A DNA stretch of 64,000 bases from Gimesia chilikensis (GCF_007744075.1 NZ_CP036266.1:8026564-8090563); one strand, 5' to 3'; shown: positions 17,787-27,711, counted from the stretch's first letter. The notes: a model not told the origin generated them from the letters alone. Made by a program: numbers and translations.

Positions 17787-19016
17787 TCAGCGACTGATTT
17801 GTCGCATGTAATTCAGGAATTCCTGATTGAGTCGATCCAGATCATCGCCGAACACGGACTGGAATACCTGCAGGCGTTCCTCGGGTGTCGCCCAGATCAA
17901 CGGTTTCCGCGCAGCGATCAGACGCAGGTATTCTTCGTACTGTTTCCGATGCGTTTTGATCAGGAAGTAGGAAAACGCCCAGGCTTCCGCATACGTATCC
18001 AATACCGTTTCCGCATCCTGAAATCGCTGATCTGAGGCGATCAGTGTCTGCAGCGAATCGGCTTTACGCCGCGAGCGGGCATAATCGACAAACTGCCTGA
18101 TCCGCCAGGGGTTCGGTCGTCCCACTGTCCGCCAGCCGGTCTTGTTTCCCAGATCGGGAGTTTCAAAGTAAGTGGCCATCCCCTCGGTCAACCAGAGCGG
18201 ATTATCAGCGAACCGCGTGTGCAACCCGACATTAAAGGCGATCTGATGCGTGCACTCGTGGATCACGGTCGCAATGTTGAACGGCGACTTGCGCAGTTTT
18301 CGGATAATGTCAGCATCGGTAAAAGCGGGCCGCTCTCCGGGTGCCGCGGTCAGATCGTAGAGCACCATCCGGTTTGACTGGATCGAATAAAAGCCGTGTG
18401 TCCCGGCGGCCCCTTCGCCCAGAATCTGACTCGCATACGCTTCAAAGGCCGCGCGGTCTTTGAAGATCACCGCGATCAGGGGAACTTCCGGTTCATGCAG
18501 TGGAAGCTCCTTGCTGTCCCAGTAATTGTGCAGCACTTTATAAAGCCGCTCAAACAGGTAGCCACACCACTGGGAATACCGCTTCCCCGCCTGACTGCAG
18601 ATTGTGAAATGTTTCGTCTGGGTGACTTCAAAGCCCGGCCCAAATTCGCGCGTCAGTTGCTCTGTGAGCTCTGCTTTCCCCAGGGGCGTGAACGGTTCCT
18701 CCAGGCGGCGTTTCGCTTTCAACTGCTCGGGAGTCGCAGTCAGCAGCCGACCGTCGCGGGTCTGCATCACCACACCACCATCGCGCGCCTCGACAATCAG
18801 CGCCCCTTTCAGTGTCTGTTCCTGTTTCTGCTCATCCAGAAAAGTAAACTCATACAGCGGTGGTGCAGTCTCCTCTGAGGATGAGGGACGCACACTGGTC
18901 TGCGCGGAGAGAGTCTCGGGCAACGCCAGACAGTTGCAGAGCACCACGAGCAGAGTACACACAGTGGTTGCAGCCTGTCGGATGAGGGCATCGGAACGGT
19001 AATCTCTCCAGATCAT
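17787..19016 (-). CDS. DUF1570 domain protein, putative gluzincin metallopeptidase
   Basis: A 409-residue exported protein; the signal segment is ATTVCTLLVVLCNCLALPETLSA. An N-terminal small beta domain (YEFTFLDEQKQEQTLKGALI) precedes the DUF1570/peptidase MA-like part. The zinc motif is HECTH at 253-257, and the second-sphere glutamate is probably Glu278 in WLTEGMATYFE. The arrangement HExxH plus downstream E is the gluzincin pattern. It probably acts in the periplasm or at the surface. The family is expanded in planctomycetes and no substrate is established. The AI-2E gene follows on the same strand; the PPC gene lies upstream at a 69-base gap. Confidence 0.87.
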   Translation of the reverse strand: MIWRDYRSDALIRQAATTVCTLLVVLCNCLALPETLSAQTSVRPSSSEETAPPLYEFTFLDEQKQEQTLKGALIVEARDGGVVMQTRDGRLLTATPEQLKAKRRLEEPFTPLGKAELTEQLTREFGPGFEVTQTKHFTICSQAGKRYSQWCGYLFERLYKVLHNYWDSKELPLHEPEVPLIAVIFKDRAAFEAYASQILGEGAAGTHGFYSIQSNRMVLYDLTAAPGERPAFTDADIIRKLRKSPFNIATVIHECTHQIAFNVGLHTRFADNPLWLTEGMATYFETPDLGNKTGWRTVGRPNPWRIRQFVDYARSRRKADSLQTLIASDQRFQDAETVLDTYAEAWAFSYFLIKTHRKQYEEYLRLIAARKPLIWATPEERLQVFQSVFGDDLDRLNQEFLNYMRQISR

Positions 19017-19084
19017 GCATAAACTTTCTACGCAGAAGTGAACGTTACTTCCAGAATAGAGGGGAGAGGTGCCGAAGTCGATCC

Positions 19085-21265
19085 CTATTTCTTGGCCAGC
19101 TTGTCTTTTCCTTCCGGATCCGTGATCGTCAGATAAATCACGTTGGATGCATAGTTGGTCGTGATGGAGAAGGTAATCCCCACGCGGGCCATCGCTGCAA
19201 ACGGAAAGCGTTTGATCGGCTTTGCTTTGTCGGACGCTTCAATAATCAGCGTTCCTTCCAGCGTCTTCCCTGCCAGACGGGTCTTGCTCTTCTTGGAGAG
19301 GCTCACTCCGGGCGGCAGTTGCAGACCAAACTTGGAATTGAAATACTCGAAGGCGGTCGCCAGCGTCACGGGATCTTTATACGCATCACTGCGTTTGATT
19401 TTGACTTTGATCTCGGCTGATTCACCCGGCTTGAGTGTGATTTCATTCGGGGTCGCGGTGACCTCCAGCAGGTCGAGAGGCTTGGTCACACCCACGATTG
19501 AGGTGTTGATCGGCCAGCGGGCCTGTCCGCCACCACGTGACTGAATTTCCGCGGTGATACGGCCTTCGCGGACGATTTCGATTTCTTTACCATCCGGTCC
19601 GGGCACTTTGGCTTTACCGGAGATCTTCACCAGCGCGGCGTTGATCGGTGCATCTTTGGATGCCTTGAGAATCAGACCGCAGTCATTTACCCCCGAGGGC
19701 AGGGTGACTGGTTCGAAAGTCACCCCTTCCGGCAGACCTTCGATATTCATCTCAATCGGTCCGTCAAAACCATTCAGCCGTTTCACGCGGGCAAACCACA
19801 TCATGTTGGTCCCGGGTGCGATCTGGGCATAATAATATTCGCCATGCACTTCAAATTCGGGGCCACTCAGTTCCGCCGAGAGGTGATAGGCAAACCGTTC
19901 GCCACCCCGGTCGTGCAGGTCGCGAACGGTCACGTAGTACTCACCGTCCGCAGGTGCCTGGAAGTAGAAATTGGCGTCTTTCGTCGAGAGGCCGTCGTCG
20001 GCTTCAGAATTCGCGCCTCCGTTGACGTAGATCCGCTGTGGCTTCGATTTATTGTCGACCACTTCCATCACGCAGTCCAAAGGCAGGTCAATCCGATTGG
20101 CCATCAGATCGAAGGTGTAGTACTGCCCCTTCTTCGCTTTAAAAGAATAAAAGTGCGTCTGTCCCTCTTCGGTTAACAGGCCGCTGACGCCCATCGGCAG
20201 AGTCAGCGGGAATGCGGTCTCCAGAGAGGTATTGGTATTGGGAGCAGCTACCTGCGGGTTCTCGCTGACCAGGGTCCAGACAGCATTCGTTTTCCCGGCA
20301 GGGGTGGTAAAAGTCCGTTGCGCCCATCCGGTTTCTTGTGCGTCAGCACCGGTGAAGGACGCTTTCGTATTTCCCTTGAGGGCAAAGCCGTGCAACTCGA
20401 CGTCTTCCGTTTTCCCTTTCTGCACAGCCAGCGGGTAAGTGAAGTTCACGAACGGCGTGTCACTGACTTCAATGCAGTAAGCATATTTGGGAGTACCCAC
20501 ATAGCGGGCATCGCGAATCTCAAACACGTACTCGCCATCCGCGGGCAGCTTGTAAGTGATCAGTGAGTCGGATTTGTAATAGTTGTCGTTTTGCGCGACG
20601 ATCTGTTTCTGCGGTCCATACAGGGTCAGGATTGAGTCCATCAGGTAAACGTTCGAGGTCTGCATCGTGTGAATCGCTTCAGTGACCCGCTGGGCATAGA
20701 CCTGGATGGTGATCTCCTGGCCTTTTTTCCCTTTGAACTTGTAGCAGTCCAGATCTTCCGACTTTTCCACGAGGCCACAGACCGTCGAGGGGACTGTTAC
20801 TTCCTGAGCCGTGTCGAAGGAATTATTGTCTTTCTTTTCCTCTTCTTCGATGACCGGGAAGGGAGTGACCAGCAGATGCGTCACGCTGGAGACCGCCTGA
20901 TCGGTGGCGACGCGGCACTCGTAAACCCGTGCGGGCTGATCCTGGGGAACCTCAACGTCAAATGCGAAAGGCGTTCCTACCGACCCCCGGCCACGGCGTG
21001 GCGCATCCTTCGGTTTAGGCTCGGCAAAGATCATCTTGATGCCGGGTTTATCGAAAAAGACCGAGTGCGTATTATCCAGGGTGTAGCTGGAATGGAGCTG
21101 AATCTTTCGTTTATCTCCCTGCTGAACCGCGGCTGGTTTGAATGCGACCAGCTGACGGAAACCGATTTTGGAGGGAGCGTCTTTCTTTGCATCAGCGGCC
21201 TGCAACCGGGGCAGGGCAGAGACGAACAGACTGAAAGTCATTAAAGAAAAAACGAAACAGCGCAT
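19085..21265 (-). CDS. Secreted protein with PPC (pre-peptidase C-terminal) repeats
   Basis: A 726-residue exported protein beginning MRCFVFSLMTFSLFVSALP. At least two PPC-like beta domains can be seen: DLDCYKFKGKKGQEITIQV with the preceding NSFDTAQEV pattern, and THFYSFKAKKGQYYTFDLMA with YYVTVRDLHDRGG. Later segments (LDLLEVTATPNEITLKPGES) look like immunoglobulin-like beta domains. No peptidase triad is visible. In planctomycetes such proteins are usually encoded next to DUF1501 and DUF1549/1553 genes, and it lies just downstream of a DUF1501 gene here. The role is probably binding or scaffolding at the cell surface. ATG 21265 is preferred to the upstream 21334 because it starts a clean signal peptide. 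Confidence 0.85.
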   Translation of the reverse strand: MRCFVFSLMTFSLFVSALPRLQAADAKKDAPSKIGFRQLVAFKPAAVQQGDKRKIQLHSSYTLDNTHSVFFDKPGIKMIFAEPKPKDAPRRGRGSVGTPFAFDVEVPQDQPARVYECRVATDQAVSSVTHLLVTPFPVIEEEEKKDNNSFDTAQEVTVPSTVCGLVEKSEDLDCYKFKGKKGQEITIQVYAQRVTEAIHTMQTSNVYLMDSILTLYGPQKQIVAQNDNYYKSDSLITYKLPADGEYVFEIRDARYVGTPKYAYCIEVSDTPFVNFTYPLAVQKGKTEDVELHGFALKGNTKASFTGADAQETGWAQRTFTTPAGKTNAVWTLVSENPQVAAPNTNTSLETAFPLTLPMGVSGLLTEEGQTHFYSFKAKKGQYYTFDLMANRIDLPLDCVMEVVDNKSKPQRIYVNGGANSEADDGLSTKDANFYFQAPADGEYYVTVRDLHDRGGERFAYHLSAELSGPEFEVHGEYYYAQIAPGTNMMWFARVKRLNGFDGPIEMNIEGLPEGVTFEPVTLPSGVNDCGLILKASKDAPINAALVKISGKAKVPGPDGKEIEIVREGRITAEIQSRGGGQARWPINTSIVGVTKPLDLLEVTATPNEITLKPGESAEIKVKIKRSDAYKDPVTLATAFEYFNSKFGLQLPPGVSLSKKSKTRLAGKTLEGTLIIEASDKAKPIKRFPFAAMARVGITFSITTNYASNVIYLTITDPEGKDKLAKK

Positions 21266-21377
21266 GACCTTGATCCTGAATAAACGCAATGGAGAGCCTG
21301 AAAACAGGGATGCCCCTTTGGACTCGATATCCACAGGGGCGATCTCTGTTCAATCTGTGAGGAAGGAGTACCCGAGC

Positions 21378-22724
21378 TTACCCCATCAGTTCCGGAATGG
21401 GTTGTCCTTCGCAGACAATCAGCGGACGCCCATCCTCGGGAGAGACAAAGTAATGATCGAGTTTCACACCCAGTTTTGAGTAAATGGTCGCGGCAACGTC
21501 TGCCGGATAATATTCGTTTCCGACCGGACGCGAACCGGTGTCGTCGGTGGCACCAACCACCTGACCGGCGGGAGTGCCGGCACCGATCATCATCATGGTT
21601 GAAGCCGTTGACCAGTGGTCACGACCGGCGGCGGAGTTAATCACCGGGGTCCGACCGAAGTCAGTCAGCCAGACAACCAGTGTGTTATCCAGCATGCCCC
21701 GCTGTTTCAGGTCGAGCACCAGTGAGGTGACGCCCTGGTCGAAGGGGGGCAGCAGCCGTTCCAGACCTTTGAAGTTGTTGGTGTGCGTGTCCCAGCCACC
21801 GCTGCTGACGGTTACAAAACGGGAACCGGCTTCGATCAGGCGACGGGCCAGCAGACAGCTCTGTCCCAGGTTGTGACGCCCATACTCGTCGCGGGTTTTG
21901 TCCGATTCCTGGCTGAGGTCAAACGCTTCCTGCGTATCAGCCGAGGTGATCATACTGAAAGCATTCTGATAGTGAGCATCAGAAGCTTCAAATGTATTCT
22001 GGTTCTGATCTGCCTGACGCTGCAGCGTGTCGATGGCAGACAGAGCCTGCTGACGACGCTTCATCCGATCAATGGAGATCCCGGAGGGAGGAGAAATATC
22101 CCGCACGGTGAAGTTCTTCGCGTTGGGATCGCCGGGGATTTCAAACGGGTTGTACTGAATCCCCAGGTAGCCACCCAGGCCGCCGTTGAAACGCCGGTCG
22201 ACGTTGTTACCCAGCTGAATATGTGGCGGAATGTTGGTTTTGAAACCCTTGGTTTTCGCAATGACCGCCCCGTAGCAGGGATAGGTCACGGAAGGGTTGA
22301 ACTTATGCCCTGACAGCATGAAGGCATCAGCGGTTGAGTGTGCCCCGTTCTGTGGGTTCAGGTTCCGCATGATCGAAAACTCTTTCGCATGCTTCGCGAA
22401 CAGAGGCACTTTCTCAGTGAATTGAATGCCGGGCAGTGCGGTGCTGATGGCAGAAAAATCGCCACGCACGTCGGCCGAGGCGTTTGGTTTGGGATCGAAC
22501 GTATCGTGGTGACTGGTACCGCCACGCGTCCAGATCAGAATACAGTTAGTGTCGTTCGAAGGATCTGCCAGTGCACCAGACTCACCCTGGGAAGCATGAG
22601 CCTGACCACGCAGCACGGAATCCAGCGAGATACCAAAAGCACTCAGCGCACCAACTTCCAGCAGAAATTGACGACGGCTTCCGGTTTCACAGTTAGAAAC
22701 CTTCTCGGGGAAAAGCTTCAGCAT
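21378..22724 (-). CDS. DUF1501 domain protein
   Basis: A 448-residue exported protein. The N-terminus carries a Tat-like signal, GSRRQFLLEVGALSAFGIS. The body shows the DUF1501 features: CILIWTRGGTSHHDTFDPKP, AKHAKEFSIMRNL, TVSSGGWDTHTNNF, VVWLTDFGRTPVIN and GRDHWSTASTMMMIG. These resemble the alkaline phosphatase/sulfatase core, so a hydrolase fold is likely, with no proven reaction. Its usual partner, a DUF1549/1553 protein, lies divergently 520 bases away (23.2 kb). The PPC-repeat gene follows it on the same strand after about 110 bases. Confidence 0.93.
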   Translation of the reverse strand: MLKLFPEKVSNCETGSRRQFLLEVGALSAFGISLDSVLRGQAHASQGESGALADPSNDTNCILIWTRGGTSHHDTFDPKPNASADVRGDFSAISTALPGIQFTEKVPLFAKHAKEFSIMRNLNPQNGAHSTADAFMLSGHKFNPSVTYPCYGAVIAKTKGFKTNIPPHIQLGNNVDRRFNGGLGGYLGIQYNPFEIPGDPNAKNFTVRDISPPSGISIDRMKRRQQALSAIDTLQRQADQNQNTFEASDAHYQNAFSMITSADTQEAFDLSQESDKTRDEYGRHNLGQSCLLARRLIEAGSRFVTVSSGGWDTHTNNFKGLERLLPPFDQGVTSLVLDLKQRGMLDNTLVVWLTDFGRTPVINSAAGRDHWSTASTMMMIGAGTPAGQVVGATDDTGSRPVGNEYYPADVAATIYSKLGVKLDHYFVSPEDGRPLIVCEGQPIPELMG

Positions 22725-23243
22725 CAGAAACTCCTTTTGTGGCAGGACCCTGAAGATCAGGGGATAAGATTAGGAGGGAAAATTGGTTGTTAGCGTTAAC
22801 AATTTGGCAAGTTAACTAATATAATTGTAACCGTTTATGTAAGGTAGGCAAATATAAAATCGGTTTCGCGGTCTGATTTTTATAAGTCGGAAATTCCCTT
22901 TGCGAAATTTCACTCCTTGATTGGCTTAAATTATAGCGATAAAATAAAAGAAGCAACAGGGATTACCCCGTTTCGCACTGAACACTAAGTCACGCCACCT
23001 TGCTCCCGCCAACTTGGAAATCGTACTAAAATTCAGAGGTTTTTTTTGCAATTTCTCTATTTTTTAGTATATTTAAGTATAAATGGCTTCTTATGTTAAG
23101 CCACGATATTCCCACCTGACACCACACTCAACCTGCCAGACCCGCCTGTGCTCCGCACTGACGACTGCTGATGCCTTCGATTCCTGTTAGTTAGTTTGAC
23201 CAATTTTCTAATGGATGACTGCAAGCAAAAGCGAGTTGATCTC
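22725..23243. other. AT-rich divergent intergenic region between DUF1501 and DUF1549 genes
   Basis: About 520 bases, clearly richer in A/T than the flanking genes (for example 22795-22960 and 23040-23100). No gene is seen. Several TATAAT-like stretches (taactaatataattg, tttttagtatatttaag) could be promoters in either direction. It probably holds a bidirectional control region. Confidence 0.5.
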
Positions 23244-25745
23244 ATGATGAACTGGAAGACTCACGTGAAGAATAAAATGATGTTTCACCGCACGCTCATG
23301 GTTACCACATTTCTGTTGGGAATCTGCGCCCTGAATACATCCCGCGCCGCTGAAACGGCTCTGCAGGTGTCCCCGGAACAGATCGAACTCTCCGGTCTGC
23401 TGGATTATTTCCAGATCCAGGTCTCGGTGCTGGAAGACAAAAAAATCGTCGGCGATCTGACTCACGAAGCCAGCTACAAAAGCCTGACCCCTGAAGTACT
23501 GGAAGTGAATGCGGAAGGACTTGTCCGGCCGCTCCAGACAGGAAAAGGTCAGATCCAGGTCACACAAGGCAAAGAGCAACGCGTCATCGAAGTCGTCGTC
23601 AATTCGCGTAAGAACGGCAAGAACGTCAGCTTCGTGAAGGATGTGGTCCCGGTCCTCAACAAGGGGGGCTGCAGCCTGGGTGGCTGTCATGCGTCTCAGT
23701 TCGGGAAGGGGGGCTTTAAATTATCGCTCTTCGGTTATGCTCCGGAACAGGACTACCCCGCAATTGCCCGCGACGACCGTCAGCGGCGGGTCTCGATTTT
23801 GCAGCCCGAGCAGAGTCTGATTCTGCAAAAAGCCTCGATGGGTATGGCCCATGGCGGGGGACGCCGCTTCTCCAAAGACTCCTACGAATACCGGATTCTG
23901 AAAGAGTGGATTGCCGAAGCTGTCACTGAAATCGACGACAAGGAACCGACAGTAGTCGGCATGGAACTGACGCCGATGTCCCGTCGCTACAAGCAGGGAG
24001 ACATTCAGCAGCTCCGCGTCGTCGCTGAATACAGTGACGGTTCCAAACAGGACGTAACTGCTCTGGCACAATACGACAGTCTGATTGAAAACATCGCCAC
24101 CGTCACGCCACGGGGTAAAGTTGAAATCCAGGGACCGGGGCAGACCGCGGTCATGGTCCGCTTCATGGGCCAGGCAAAAATTTCGACCGTGATCTCTCCT
24201 TACAAAGAAAAGGTCAACCTGGCTGAATTCAAACCCAATAACTTTATCGACGAACAGATTAAACAGCGTTACGAAGAACTGGGGCTTGAGCCTTCGCCCC
24301 TCTGTTCGGATGAAGTTTTTATTCGTCGCGCCTTCCTCGATACCATCGGAACTCTCCCCAGCCCCAAAAAAGTCAAGTCGTTCCTGGAATCCAAAGATCC
24401 CAACAAGCGCAGCTATCTGATTGACGAACTGCTGGGTCTGACCGGCGATCCCGAACGGGATGTGTACGTCGAAGCCTGGAGTGCCTACTGGGGCATGAAA
24501 TGGGGCGACCTGCTGCGTATCAATCGCAACAAGATCGGCGATGGCGGCATGTGGGCCTTCTCCAACTGGGTCCGTCAGTCGCTGCGGGAAAACAAACCGG
24601 TCGACAAATTCGTAAACGAGATCATTACGGCCCAGGGATCCATCTATCAGAATGGTCCGGCCAACTATTTCAAAATCGCAACTAACCCTGAAGACCTCGC
24701 CGAAGCCACTTCGCAGATCTTCCTGGGAGTCCGTCTGCAGTGTGCCAAGTGTCACCACCATCCCTTCGAAGTTTACAGTCAGAAAGATTACTACAGTCTG
24801 GCCGCTTTCTTCACCCGCGTCGGCAATAAAGGGAGCGTCGAGTTTGGTGCCCTGGGACAGGACACGATTATCAAAGTCAAAAACAGCGGCTCAATCCGCC
24901 ATCCGCGGACCCGTAAAACCATGGACCCGACTCCGCTAATGGGTGAGCCCATTGATACCAAAACGGTCCGCGATTTCCGTCGTCCACTAGCCAGCTGGAT
25001 CACGTCCCCGGAAAACCGCCTGTTCTCAAAAAATATCGTCAACCGCTTCTGGTCCTACTACATGGGAACCGGTTTCGTGGAACCGATCGACGACATGCGG
25101 GAAACCAACCCGGCTTCCAACCCGGAACTGCTCAACGCACTGGCCGATCACTTTGTCAATTCGGGCTACGACCTGAAAGAACTGATGCGGGTCATCATGA
25201 ATTCCCGCGCTTACCAGCTCTCTTCAAGTCCGCTCCCCGAAAACGTGGCCAAGACACGGTTCTACACACATTACAATGTTAAGCGGCTCTCAGCCGAAGT
25301 CCTGCTGGATGCCCTGGATGACATCACCGGTTCGCAGGAACGCTTCCGCGGTGTTCCCCAGGGAACCCGGGCCATCGAACTGCCCGACCCGAACTATAAC
25401 TCTTACTTCCTGGATACGCTGGGACGTCCCAAACGCGTCATCACCTGTGAGTGCGAACGCACCAGCCAGCCCAACCTGGCCCAGGTGCTGCAGGTGGCCA
25501 ACGGTCAGTTGATCAACACCAAGCTGTCCGCGAAGTCTGGTCGCATTGAGCAGCTGTTGAAAGCCAAGGCCCCCGATAAGGATGTCTTTACCGAAATGTA
25601 TCTGGTCGCCTTCAGCCGTTACCCGACTCAAGAGGAACTGGCCAACTGCGATCAGATCGTCAAAGCCGCCCCCAACAAACGGGAAGGCTACCAGGACGTT
25701 CTCTGGGCCATCAGCAACAGCCGCGAGTTCCTGTTCAACCATTGA
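23244..25745 (+). CDS. DUF1549/DUF1553 (PSD1) protein with Big2-like and cytochrome-like motifs
   Basis: An 833-residue exported protein of the family widespread in planctomycetes. The signal segment is FHRTLMVTTFLLGICALN. A Big2-like domain follows (SLTPEVLEVNAEGLVRPLQ). A segment GGCSLGGCHASQFGKGGFKLS with paired Cys and a His resembles a c-type haem or planctomycete cytochrome-like site. The DUF1549 part (DEVFIRRAFLDTIGTLPS) leads to a second cluster CAKCHHHPFEVYSQKDYY and then DUF1553 (FSKNIVNRFWSYYMGTGFVEP, NPELLNALADHFV, TRFYTHYNVKRLSAEVLLDAL). Metal- or haem-linked surface chemistry is plausible but unproven. ATG 23244 is chosen; ATG 23247 and 23277 are also possible because the signal peptide begins after several Mets. 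It has a strong terminator downstream. Confidence 0.92.
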   Translation: MMNWKTHVKNKMMFHRTLMVTTFLLGICALNTSRAAETALQVSPEQIELSGLLDYFQIQVSVLEDKKIVGDLTHEASYKSLTPEVLEVNAEGLVRPLQTGKGQIQVTQGKEQRVIEVVVNSRKNGKNVSFVKDVVPVLNKGGCSLGGCHASQFGKGGFKLSLFGYAPEQDYPAIARDDRQRRVSILQPEQSLILQKASMGMAHGGGRRFSKDSYEYRILKEWIAEAVTEIDDKEPTVVGMELTPMSRRYKQGDIQQLRVVAEYSDGSKQDVTALAQYDSLIENIATVTPRGKVEIQGPGQTAVMVRFMGQAKISTVISPYKEKVNLAEFKPNNFIDEQIKQRYEELGLEPSPLCSDEVFIRRAFLDTIGTLPSPKKVKSFLESKDPNKRSYLIDELLGLTGDPERDVYVEAWSAYWGMKWGDLLRINRNKIGDGGMWAFSNWVRQSLRENKPVDKFVNEIITAQGSIYQNGPANYFKIATNPEDLAEATSQIFLGVRLQCAKCHHHPFEVYSQKDYYSLAAFFTRVGNKGSVEFGALGQDTIIKVKNSGSIRHPRTRKTMDPTPLMGEPIDTKTVRDFRRPLASWITSPENRLFSKNIVNRFWSYYMGTGFVEPIDDMRETNPASNPELLNALADHFVNSGYDLKELMRVIMNSRAYQLSSSPLPENVAKTRFYTHYNVKRLSAEVLLDALDDITGSQERFRGVPQGTRAIELPDPNYNSYFLDTLGRPKRVITCECERTSQPNLAQVLQVANGQLINTKLSAKSGRIEQLLKAKAPDKDVFTEMYLVAFSRYPTQEELANCDQIVKAAPNKREGYQDVLWAISNSREFLFNH

Positions 25746-25774
25746 TCCCGGTGAACCGCGTTAAACTCAAAACA

Positions 25775-25813
25775 AAACAGCCCGTCTCAATTACATGAGA
25801 CGGGCTGTTTTTT
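25775..25813 (+). terminator. Intrinsic terminator of the DUF1549/1553 gene
   Basis: AACAGCCCGTCTCA and TGAGACGGGCTGTT form a 14-base stem around ATTACA, followed by TTTTTTC. The A-run on the other side makes it possibly bidirectional. Confidence 0.92.
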
Positions 25814-25867
25814 CATTCTGGGTAGGCCCGAAACAGCACCAGACCACGCTCAGCCCTCAACCTCCTG

Positions 25868-25899
25868 TTGCCTGCGGCAATCCCGGATTACATCCGGGA
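25868..25899. repeat. Twin short hairpins near the sulfatase 3' end
   Basis: TTGCCTGCGGCAA (25868-25880) and TCCCGGATTACATCCGGGA (25881-25899) are adjacent small palindromes. The second is a perfect 8-base stem with a 3-base loop. No T-run follows. The arrangement resembles a REP-type element or a weak end signal for the sulfatase transcript. Confidence 0.4.
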
Positions 25900-25974
25900 C
25901 CATCCATGAAATAAGCGCTCTCATCCGATCGAATTTCAAGTTCCATCTTGAATAGAAAGACTCTCACCAGCCAG

Positions 25975-27489
25975 TTACTTCTGTCCCCGTTTCTTCTGCT
26001 GCTTCTCTTTCTCAGCCTGCTGCTGGTAATACTCCCGGATGATTTTGCCCTCATATCCTACCCGTTCCCACGCCGGCCAGATCGGTGCTTCTGCCTGGAC
26101 CTCGGCGTAAATCTCCTGCATCTGCCGTTTCATCTTTTCGAAGATCTCGCGTTCACTCTCGGAACGGTCTGTGGTTTCCCCGATATCGCTGGCAATATGA
26201 TACAGCTCAAACCCGGTCAGCTGTGCCCGCTTCAGATCTTTAATCTCCTCTGCGGTGATACTGCCCGAAGGCTTAGGCGTCGGCACATCGAGTCGCGCCA
26301 GCAGTTTCCATTCACCATCGCGAATGGCCACCTTGGGTTCGTTACGCGACCGGTTGAACTGCCAGTACAAAGGACGCTTCCGCTGCAATGCCTGCCCCTC
26401 GAACAGCGGCAGGATACTCGTGCCGTCCAGCACGCGATCGGTGGGAGCGGGGATCTTCGCGACCTCACACAGTGTTGGCAGGATATCGACACCACAGATC
26501 GGCACATCGCTGGTGGTTCCTGCTTTCACATGACCGGGCCACTGAATAATCCCCGGCACACGAATCCCACCCTCGTAGGTATAACCTTTCTTATCCCGCA
26601 AAGGGCCCGCGGATCCATGTGGATGACGCCCGGTAATCGCCGGACCGTTGTCGCTGGTGAAAATGATCAGTGTGTTCTCGCGGAGTTTCTGATCATCGAG
26701 TGTTTTCAGGATACGACCAAAGGCATCGTCCATCTGCGTCACGTTCCCGTGATGGGCGGGCAGTGTCGAGCCCTCCGGTGCGGTATACAATTTGCGGAAG
26801 CGTTCTGCACTCGCAATCGGTTCGTGCGGTTCATGAAAACAGACGAACATGAAGAACGGTTTTGCCTTATCCCTGAGATTGACCAGCCAGTCCTCCGCCT
26901 CATCAGCAACCAGCTGTGATGCATAACCTTCCAGTCTCCCGACGGGCTTCGCGTTTCGTACGAAGTTAAACGGATTCTCATGCGTGGGCAGGGCGTTGTT
27001 CTGGGTCGCGAACCAGTGATCGAAACCGTGATCCGACGGTTGAGGCTGCCCCACCAGATTGAACATCCCGTTCAAGTGCCATTTGCCGACATGACAGGTG
27101 GCATAACCCGACTGACGCAGCAGGGTCGCGATGGTAATCTCCTGCTTGCGGACATGCATGGGAGAATACATGGGAATCCAGTTATACACGCCCACGCGAA
27201 ACGGGGTCCGGCCCGTCATCAGTCCTGTACGGGAAGGAGAACAGTTGGGATGGGCGGCGTAGCAGCTCGTCAGCTTCAATCCCTCTCTCGCGAACCGGTC
27301 GAGATGGGGACTTTGAATCACCGGATGACCGTAACAGGCCAGGTCACCATACCCCAGATCATCACAGAGCACCACCATGATATTCGGCCGTCCGGGCACT
27401 GCAGAGGAAGGCGCTTCCTGGGCAGAGAGCAGTAGAGGAGTCAGGGACAGGGCCAGCAGGAATGTGAACGAGAGCTTCAGGTTCGACAT
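25975..27489 (-). CDS. Secreted type I sulfatase
   Basis: A 504-residue exported sulfatase of the alkaline-phosphatase superfamily. The signal peptide is LKLSFTFLLALSLTPLLLSA. The metal-binding start NIMVVLCDDLGYGDLACYG is followed by the C-x-P-x-R signature CSPSR (Cys83 to Arg87), where Cys becomes formylglycine, and by the typical TGRTPFRVGVYN. FTSDNGPAITGRHP and GGIRVPGIIQWPGHVK are the other conserved blocks. It should hydrolyse sulfate esters, probably of algal polysaccharides; the exact substrate cannot be read. It needs a formylglycine-generating enzyme, none of which is in the window. ATG 27489 is chosen for the signal peptide; the frame is open 60 codons further upstream with no support. 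Confidence 0.95.
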   Translation of the reverse strand: MSNLKLSFTFLLALSLTPLLLSAQEAPSSAVPGRPNIMVVLCDDLGYGDLACYGHPVIQSPHLDRFAREGLKLTSCYAAHPNCSPSRTGLMTGRTPFRVGVYNWIPMYSPMHVRKQEITIATLLRQSGYATCHVGKWHLNGMFNLVGQPQPSDHGFDHWFATQNNALPTHENPFNFVRNAKPVGRLEGYASQLVADEAEDWLVNLRDKAKPFFMFVCFHEPHEPIASAERFRKLYTAPEGSTLPAHHGNVTQMDDAFGRILKTLDDQKLRENTLIIFTSDNGPAITGRHPHGSAGPLRDKKGYTYEGGIRVPGIIQWPGHVKAGTTSDVPICGVDILPTLCEVAKIPAPTDRVLDGTSILPLFEGQALQRKRPLYWQFNRSRNEPKVAIRDGEWKLLARLDVPTPKPSGSITAEEIKDLKRAQLTGFELYHIASDIGETTDRSESEREIFEKMKRQMQEIYAEVQAEAPIWPAWERVGYEGKIIREYYQQQAEKEKQQKKRGQK

Positions 27490-27619
27490 GGGGAGTAACC
27501 TTTCCGGATCGATGCGCCGTCTCCCATTCGAGACTGCACAGGGAAAATCGTGGGCATGTGCTGCAGTACTACTTAAAAACATCCCGATTCGAAAAGCAAC
27601 TCCATTCGTGTCATTCAAC

Positions 27620-27656
27620 GAAAAGAGCCCCTGGCATGAAGGTTCACACCAGGGGC
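27620..27656 (-). terminator. Intrinsic terminator of the pseudopilin gene
   Basis: On the minus strand GCCCCTGG and CCAGGGGC pair around TGTGAACCTTCATG, followed by TCTTTTCG. It lies about 55 bases past the pseudopilin stop. Confidence 0.7.
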
Positions 27657-27711
27657 ATCTTCGGTTCACTCTTGCCTAAAGAATGTATCGTGTGATGTAA
27701 TCAGCGGCGGA

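Noticed and set aside
23721..24761. 346-codon minus-strand open frame
   Set aside because: Shadow of the DUF1549/1553 coding sequence on the opposite strand; no motif.
25948..26919. 323-codon plus-strand open frame
   Set aside because: Antisense shadow of the sulfatase, whose active-site motif is unambiguous on the minus strand.
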